Part shown: positions 59,307 to 64,000 of the stretch, one piece after another | Position numbering within the stretch: position 1 is the stretch's first letter | Layout: each line of letters opens with the position of its first letter | DNA from: an uncultured Clostridia bacterium | Lineage (GTDB): Bacteria > Bacillota > Clostridia > TANB77 > CAG-508 | Direction of reading: 5' to 3' | Assembly (NCBI GenBank): GCA_934157035.1 | Contig: CAKPHG010000003.1 | Span: 1-64,000 of the forward strand | Length of the DNA: 64,000 nucleotides | Made by a program: the position numbers and the translations under genes | Notes under the pieces: generated by a model | What the model was told of the DNA's origin: nothing | The model's input: the letters and a program-made list of their open reading frames with translations, nothing else | Database searches by the model: none

Positions 59307-61541
59307 ATGAAATTCAAAGAGTGGGAAGGATTTAATACTCTTGGTGAATGGACAAAAGAAATTGACGTAAGAGGGTTCATTCAAGCAAATTATACTCCAT
59401 ATTGTGGAGACGATTCTTTCTTAAAAGAACCAACAGAAAGAACTAAAAAATTATGGGATGAAGTTTTAGAACTTTATAAAAAAGAAAGAGAAAATGGAGT
59501 ACTTGATGTAGATACAAAAACTCCATCTGCAGTAAATGCTTATGATGCAGGTTATATAAATAAAGAATTAGAACAAATTGTAGGTTTACAAACAGATGCA
59601 CCTTTAAAAAGAGCTATTATGCCAGCTGGTGGTATTAAAATAGTAGAAAAATCTTGCGAAGCTTATGGATACAAAGTAGATGAAGAAACAGATTACATCT
59701 ACAATAACTTAAGAAGAACTCATAATGATGGTGTATTTAGCGTATATACTCCAGATATTAGAGCTGCAAGAAGCTCACACTTAATTACTGGTCTTCCAGA
59801 TGGATATGGACGTGGAAGAATTATTGGTGATTATAGACGTGTTGCACTTTATGGTGTAGATGTTTTAATTGAAGAGAAAAAACATGAATTAGAAATATTA
59901 GATGTAGATGAATTTACAGAAGATGTTATTCGTGAACGTGAAGAAATTCATGACCAAATAAAAGCTTTAGAAGATTTAAAGAAAATGGCTGCAAGATATG
60001 GATTTGATATTTCAGTTCCTGCTTCAAATGCTAAAGAAGCAATTCAATGGTTATACTTTGGATATTTAGCTGCAACTAAAGATCAAAACGGTGCTGCTAT
60101 GAGTTTAGGTAGAACTTCTACTTTCTTAGATATCTACATTCAAAGAGATTTAGAAAATGGAAGCTTAACTGAAGAAGAAGCTCAAGAATTAATGGATCAT
60201 TTTATTATGAAATTACGTATGATTCGTTTCTTACGTGCACCAGAATACAACGAACTATTTAGTGGAGACCCTGTTTGGGTAACTGAAAGTGTTGGTGGTA
60301 TGGGTGTTGATGGTAGAACTTTAGTTACAAAAAATTCTTTCAGAGTTTTACACACATTAACAAACTTAGGTCCTGCCCCAGAACCAAACTTAACAGTTTT
60401 ATGGTCTGAAAGATTACCAGAAAACTTTAAAAAATATACTGCTAAAATTTCAGTAAAAACATCTTCTATTCAATATGAAAATGATGACTTAATGAGAGTA
60501 ACATTAGGAGATGACTATGGTATTGCATGTTGCGTATCTGCAATGAAAATTGGTAAACAAATGCAATTCTTTGGTGCTAGAGCAAACTTAGCTAAAACTC
60601 TTCTTTACGCTATTAATGGTGGTAGAGATGAAAAAACAGGAAAACAAGTTGCTCCTAAATATGAACCAATTACTTCTGAATATTTAAATTATGATGAAGT
60701 TATGGAAAAATTTGATGTTATGATGGATTATGTTGCAAAAATATACATTAAAGCATTAAATGCTATTCATTATATGCATGACAAATATTCTTATGAAGCA
60801 TTAGAAATGGCTTTACATGATAAAGAAATTTTAAGAACTATGGCATGTGGAATTGCAGGACTTTCAGTAGTTGCTGATTCTTTATCTGCAATTAAATATG
60901 CTAAAGTAAAAGTTTTAAGAGATGAAACTGGACTAGCTGTAGATTATGAAGTTGAAGGAGATTTTCCTAAATACGGAAATGATGATGACAGAGTAGATAG
61001 CATTGCTGTAGATATAGTAAAAACTTTCTTAGGAAAACTTCAAAAACATCATACTTATAGAAATTCAAAACATACATTATCTATTTTAACTATTACATCA
61101 AACGTAGTATATGGAAAAGCAACAGGAAATACACCAGACGGAAGACGCTCTGGAGAACCTTTCGGGCCAGGTGCAAACCCACTACATGGTAGAGATACAA
61201 ATGGTGCAGTAGCAGTTATGAATACTATTGCAAAATTACCTTATGAATATTCAGAAGATGGTATTTCATACACATTCTCTATTACACCAGGAACTTTAGG
61301 AAAAGAATTAGATACACAAGTAAATAATTTGGTAAGCTTACTTGATGGATATTTTAAACAAACAGGACATCACATTAATGTTAACGTATTTGACAGAGCA
61401 TTACTAGAAGATGCAATGGAACATCCTGAAAAATACCCACAACTTACAATTCGTGTATCTGGATATGCAGTAAACTTTATTAAATTAACAAGAGAACAAC
61501 AATTAGATGTAATTAATAGAACAATACATGAGAAATTTTAA
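59307..61541 (+). CDS. pflB: Formate C-acetyltransferase (pyruvate formate-lyase)
   Basis: A glycyl radical enzyme converting pyruvate and CoA to acetyl-CoA and formate in fermentation. 744 residues. The paired active-site cysteines are in YGIACCVSAMKIGKQ, and the glycyl-radical loop is LTIRVSGYAVNFIKLTREQQ near the C terminus. VTESVGGMGVDG and KTSSIQYEND are typical of PflB. The activating enzyme gene lies 2 kb downstream, separated by three minus-strand genes. Confidence 0.98.
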   Translation: MKFKEWEGFNTLGEWTKEIDVRGFIQANYTPYCGDDSFLKEPTERTKKLWDEVLELYKKERENGVLDVDTKTPSAVNAYDAGYINKELEQIVGLQTDAPLKRAIMPAGGIKIVEKSCEAYGYKVDEETDYIYNNLRRTHNDGVFSVYTPDIRAARSSHLITGLPDGYGRGRIIGDYRRVALYGVDVLIEEKKHELEILDVDEFTEDVIREREEIHDQIKALEDLKKMAARYGFDISVPASNAKEAIQWLYFGYLAATKDQNGAAMSLGRTSTFLDIYIQRDLENGSLTEEEAQELMDHFIMKLRMIRFLRAPEYNELFSGDPVWVTESVGGMGVDGRTLVTKNSFRVLHTLTNLGPAPEPNLTVLWSERLPENFKKYTAKISVKTSSIQYENDDLMRVTLGDDYGIACCVSAMKIGKQMQFFGARANLAKTLLYAINGGRDEKTGKQVAPKYEPITSEYLNYDEVMEKFDVMMDYVAKIYIKALNAIHYMHDKYSYEALEMALHDKEILRTMACGIAGLSVVADSLSAIKYAKVKVLRDETGLAVDYEVEGDFPKYGNDDDRVDSIAVDIVKTFLGKLQKHHTYRNSKHTLSILTITSNVVYGKATGNTPDGRRSGEPFGPGANPLHGRDTNGAVAVMNTIAKLPYEYSEDGISYTFSITPGTLGKELDTQVNNLVSLLDGYFKQTGHHINVNVFDRALLEDAMEHPEKYPQLTIRVSGYAVNFIKLTREQQLDVINRTIHEKF

Positions 61542-61545
61542 AACT

Positions 61546-61577
61546 AAAGAGAGCCAATTAATGGCTCTCTTTAATTT
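61546..61577. terminator. Bidirectional terminator after pflB
   Basis: The strong hairpin AAAGAGAGCCATTAA-type stem (AAAGAGAGCC / GGCTCTCTTT) lies between pflB and the convergent small gene. Confidence 0.85.
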
Positions 61578-61755
61578 TGTTACCTGTTAATAACCTCCGG
61601 AACATCATCCTTATTCTTCCTGCTTTTTCAAGTCCTATGCATTGACATTCTATAGAATCTGTACATCCATAATGTTCACATGTAAAACAAACATCTTTTG
61701 GCATATTATGGACTAATGTTCCTTTATAAGGTAATTGTTTCCGATTTTTCTTCAT
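61558..61755 (-). CDS. Small cysteine-rich protein with two in-frame CGG codons
   Basis: 65 residues from the ATG at 61755, seven bases after AGGAGGT. It has a CxxC-x(3)-C-type cluster (DVCFTCEHYGCTDSIECQC), probably metal-binding, and a basic C terminus. Codons 5 (61743-61741) and 53 (61599-61597) are CGG in an open frame; shifts there would give an early stop or the alternative end FGGY. Its terminal bases overlap the pflB terminator. No family was recognised. It lies in the island between pflB and pflA. Confidence 0.5.
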   Translation of the reverse strand: MKKNRKQLPYKGTLVHNMPKDVCFTCEHYGCTDSIECQCIGLEKAGRIRMMFRRLLTGNKIKESH

Positions 61756-61801
61756 TCTTCATACCTCCTGTTGTTATTAATCTCATTTCAACTTTAACAT
61801 A

Positions 61802-62332
61802 TTAATTAAAATAATCTTTTAGCAATGGTTTTAGTCCTATGTTATAAACATAGTCTTCCCATATTTCATCGACGTCCCATATAGACGTATACCTGTCATT
61901 AAACCAAATTTCCGTCTTATCTCCTCTTGCCCATTTAGGTTTTAATTCTAGGTATAGTTTTCCTTCTTCAAATTTTCTAGAAAAAATTGTCCATTTTCGA
62001 TGACTAATCTCTTCTAAAAAAGTTGCAATTTGTTCATTTGAAATTCTTTCAACAATTTGACTATTTATACAAAATCCGCTCTCAGTACTATATATATAGT
62101 AAATAGTTGATATTTCTTCTAGTTTATCTGGCCTTGTATATTCATCTCTACTAGATTTTAATAAGAAAATGTTTTTTTCTATTTCTTCTAATTCTATTTT
62201 TTTAGTACCTTTTAAAAGAAATTTTGCTAATTCTTTATTTTTAATTAATATTATTGACCTCTTATTACACTTCCGTAAAAACTCTATAAGAGAATTTTCA
62301 TAGTCTCTGATGTTCACACTCTTTATTTGCAT
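61802..62332 (-). CDS. Unrecognised 176-residue protein of the pfl island
   Basis: The start is the ATG at 62332 after AGGAGG. The protein is soluble with mixed alpha/beta content; KLYLELKPKWARGDKTEIWF and YTSIWDVDEIWEDYVY near the end are Trp-rich. No family was recognised. Codon 20 is an in-frame CGG (62275-62273) in an open frame. It is upstream of the small cysteine-rich gene and on the same strand. Confidence 0.5.
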   Translation of the reverse strand: MQIKSVNIRDYENSLIEFLRKCNKRSIILIKNKELAKFLLKGTKKIELEEIEKNIFLLKSSRDEYTRPDKLEEISTIYYIYSTESGFCINSQIVERISNEQIATFLEEISHRKWTIFSRKFEEGKLYLELKPKWARGDKTEIWFNDRYTSIWDVDEIWEDYVYNIGLKPLLKDYFN

Positions 62333-62439
62333 TTTTTTACCTCCTATTAATTGTCCCTTATTATTTGTTTACAGCTGCTATTTTATCCCTCTATTTAATT
62401 TAATACATAGAGATATAAAAAAAATATTATGCAATTATA

Positions 62440-63396
62440 TTAACATAAGTTTATTGTTTTTTCAACGTTCTTAATAAATTTTATATCTTCCATTTTATTA
62501 ATTGCAAAACATTTCTTTCCTAAATCTTTTAGTGATGCTCCACAATGATATAGTTCTTTATTATCAATTACAATAAATCTATCATGAAATTTGTTTGTAT
62601 ATGCTAATTTTAAATTAGCATATTGTTTATTAAATTTTTGAATATCTAATTTTGTTATATTACAATTTTGTGAAGTTAATATAACTACTTCTACATTCTC
62701 ATTTTTCTTTGACAACATTTTTAAAATACTATCATCTATATAGTTATCAATAATTAAAATCTTATTTTTTGCTTTTTTTATAATATCAATTATTAAGCTA
62801 TATGCATCATAAATTTGCCCGTCAAAAAATATTTTTTGTTTAAATTCTTTCTCTTTGTTATTTTGTAATTCGTCAAAAACTTTTTCAAACTTTTTTTCAT
62901 GGTCTGTTAACATTTTATTTTGTTTTAGTAATTCGTATTCTACATTTGTTAATCTCTCAAATACTTGTCCATTATTTAGTATAAACTTTCGCATTTCTAT
63001 AAAAGCTTTCATAATATTTATACTCACTTTTATTGCTATATCACTTTTCAGTAATGCTGAAAGCATTGCAATTCCTTGTTCTGTGAATACATATGGCAAA
63101 TACCTTCTTCCTCCATAGCTTTGTTTTTCAAAACTTGAGGTGACAATTTGGCACCTCAAGTTTTGAAATTCTTTCTCTGTTAACTGAAAACAAAATTCTT
63201 CTGGAAATCTTTCGCTATTTCTTTTTACTACTCTATTTACATATTTTGTTTCACATTGGTATAGCATAGCCACATCACTATCTAGCATCACTTGTTTTCC
63301 TCTTATGTTATAAATTAAATTTTTAATATTTTCTGTTTCATTATTTACTACATTTAATTCTTCGTTTATTGGTGCAATATTATTTTTTTCATTCAT
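62440..63396 (-). CDS. ORF6N-domain protein with C-terminal phospholipase-D-like domain
   Basis: The start chosen is the ATG at 63396 (MNEKNNIAPI). The N-terminal ORF6N domain has IRGKQVMLDSDVAMLYQCETKYVN-type sequence, FPEEFCFQLTEKE and RRYLPYVFTEQGIAMLSALL (about 30-125), as in phage-antirepressor-like DNA-binding proteins. The C-terminal half has NKILIIDNYIDDSILKML and NKFHDRFIVIDNKELYHCGASL, a PLD-like H-x(n)-D pattern. Such proteins are frequent in mobile or accessory DNA and may act in phage response. It is the third gene of the pfl island. Confidence 0.82.
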   Translation of the reverse strand: MNEKNNIAPINEELNVVNNETENIKNLIYNIRGKQVMLDSDVAMLYQCETKYVNRVVKRNSERFPEEFCFQLTEKEFQNLRCQIVTSSFEKQSYGGRRYLPYVFTEQGIAMLSALLKSDIAIKVSINIMKAFIEMRKFILNNGQVFERLTNVEYELLKQNKMLTDHEKKFEKVFDELQNNKEKEFKQKIFFDGQIYDAYSLIIDIIKKAKNKILIIDNYIDDSILKMLSKKNENVEVVILTSQNCNITKLDIQKFNKQYANLKLAYTNKFHDRFIVIDNKELYHCGASLKDLGKKCFAINKMEDIKFIKNVEKTINLC

Positions 63397-63572
63397 AATT
63401 ATCACATCCTATTTCAAAGTTTCGTTTATTATAAAACATTTGTTTTGTTGTGTCAAGTGTTTTTACTTTTTTCTCTTCTGCAAAATCTTGATTCTGTTTT
63501 TTTATTGTATTTTATAATTTTTTATAGTAAAATGGTTAAGATATTATTATACTAAAAATATGGAGGATTTAC

Positions 63573-64000
63573 ATGGAAGGAAGAATTCACTCATTTGAGA
63601 GTTTAGGAGCAGTCGATGGTCCGGGTGTTCGATTCGTAGTCTTTATGCAAGGCTGTAGCTTAAAGTGCAAATATTGTCAAAATAGAGACACTTGGAATTT
63701 AAAAGGTGGTACTACCTATTCTAGTGATGAAATTGTAGAAAAAATTTTAAGATATAAAAATTACATTATGCCAAATGGTGGTGTTACTATAAGTGGTGGA
63801 GAACCTTTACTTCAAGCTAAATTTTTAATTGAACTCTTTACCAAGTTAAGGCAATATAATATTCATACATGCATAGATACATCTGGAAGTGTAGCATTAA
63901 CAGATGAAATAAAAGAATTAATCAATTTAACTGATTTATTTTTGTTAGATATAAAATGTATAAATGATGAAAAGGCTATTAATTTGACTGGTGTTTCTAA
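63573..64000 (+). CDS. pflA: Pyruvate formate-lyase activating enzyme, cut by the window end
   Basis: The ATG at 63573 follows TGGAGG. A radical SAM activase that installs the glycyl radical on PflB: MEGRIHSFESLGAVDGPGVRF, cluster cysteines in MQGCSLKCKYCQNRDTW, and ISGGEPLLQAKF. The last visible residues are in NLTGVS, still in frame. It serves pflB 2 kb upstream. Confidence 0.96.
   Translation, partial: MEGRIHSFESLGAVDGPGVRFVVFMQGCSLKCKYCQNRDTWNLKGGTTYSSDEIVEKILRYKNYIMPNGGVTISGGEPLLQAKFLIELFTKLRQYNIHTCIDTSGSVALTDEIKELINLTDLFLLDIKCINDEKAINLTGVS

Noticed and set aside
1..64000. tRNA or rRNA genes
   Set aside because: No cloverleaf with a GTTCRA-type T loop and no rRNA sequence was found by eye on either strand.

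Overview
The window is about 27-30% G+C, with short intergenic gaps, strong AGGAGG-type ribosome binding sites and many spore genes (sigK, spoVAC-AD-AE, sleB, yabG, yunB, an SPOCS/LysM coat protein, CotF-like proteins, spoIIID). This points to an anaerobic, spore-forming, low-G+C Clostridia relative, probably a gut lineage. The species cannot be named from the sequence. No rRNA or tRNA gene was seen.

Layout. 1-2.8 kb: two decayed genes (GNAT, HAD), then the surface-polysaccharide pair manC/tagA. 2.8-7.4 kb: hpt, an HD protein, a membrane protein, the conserved ireB-ruvX-DUF1292 cluster and a GAF/degenerate-GGDEF protein. 7.4-13.5 kb: an AT-hook/ParA-like protein with a small membrane protein, then a DHHW/MBOAT O-acylation pair. 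13.6-30 kb: tspO, intact sigK, nagZ, a DUF368 gene, trhP-like and trmR (wobble-uridine modification), typA, an S1 protein, sleB, pyrG, deoD, greA and a GH18 spore-type hydrolase. 30-37 kb: dodecin-spoVAC-spoVAD-spoVAE, infC-rpmI-rplT with leader, an MFS pump behind an attenuator, and rplM-rpsI with leader. 37-40.8 kb: yunB, SPOCS-LysM, veg, yabG. 40.9-51.4 kb: a mobile element splitting spoIIID. 51.5-64 kb: a Fic protein, coat proteins, trmL, a radical-SAM/TIGR03915 pair, two XRE regulators, and pflB and pflA separated by a three-gene island.

Two results stand out. First, spoIIID, a mother-cell sporulation regulator, is split by a 10,264-bp element. A large serine recombinase lies at one end, 15-bp identical cores lie at both junctions, and attP-like inverted arms lie just inside them. 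Excision would rebuild a normal 88-89 residue SpoIIID. This is arranged like the skin element of sigK, but sigK here is intact. The element carries a type III toxin-antitoxin, a DUF6076-like protein, a radical SAM-JAMM fusion beside a possible ubiquitin-like protein, a MobV relaxase, a HTH protein and a probable nuclease.

Second, five otherwise healthy genes (DUF368, spoVAD, yabG, a radical SAM protein, the DUF6076-like gene) each contain one +1 frame break. In all five the break falls at an in-frame CGG codon, and skipping its C so that GGN is read as glycine restores the family sequence. By manual scan, CGG is almost absent in frame elsewhere. The only other in-frame uses (five codons in four genes) lie in the mobile element, in the pfl island and in one unrecognised gene. 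This suggests that CGG is unassigned or read as a four-base codon in this lineage.
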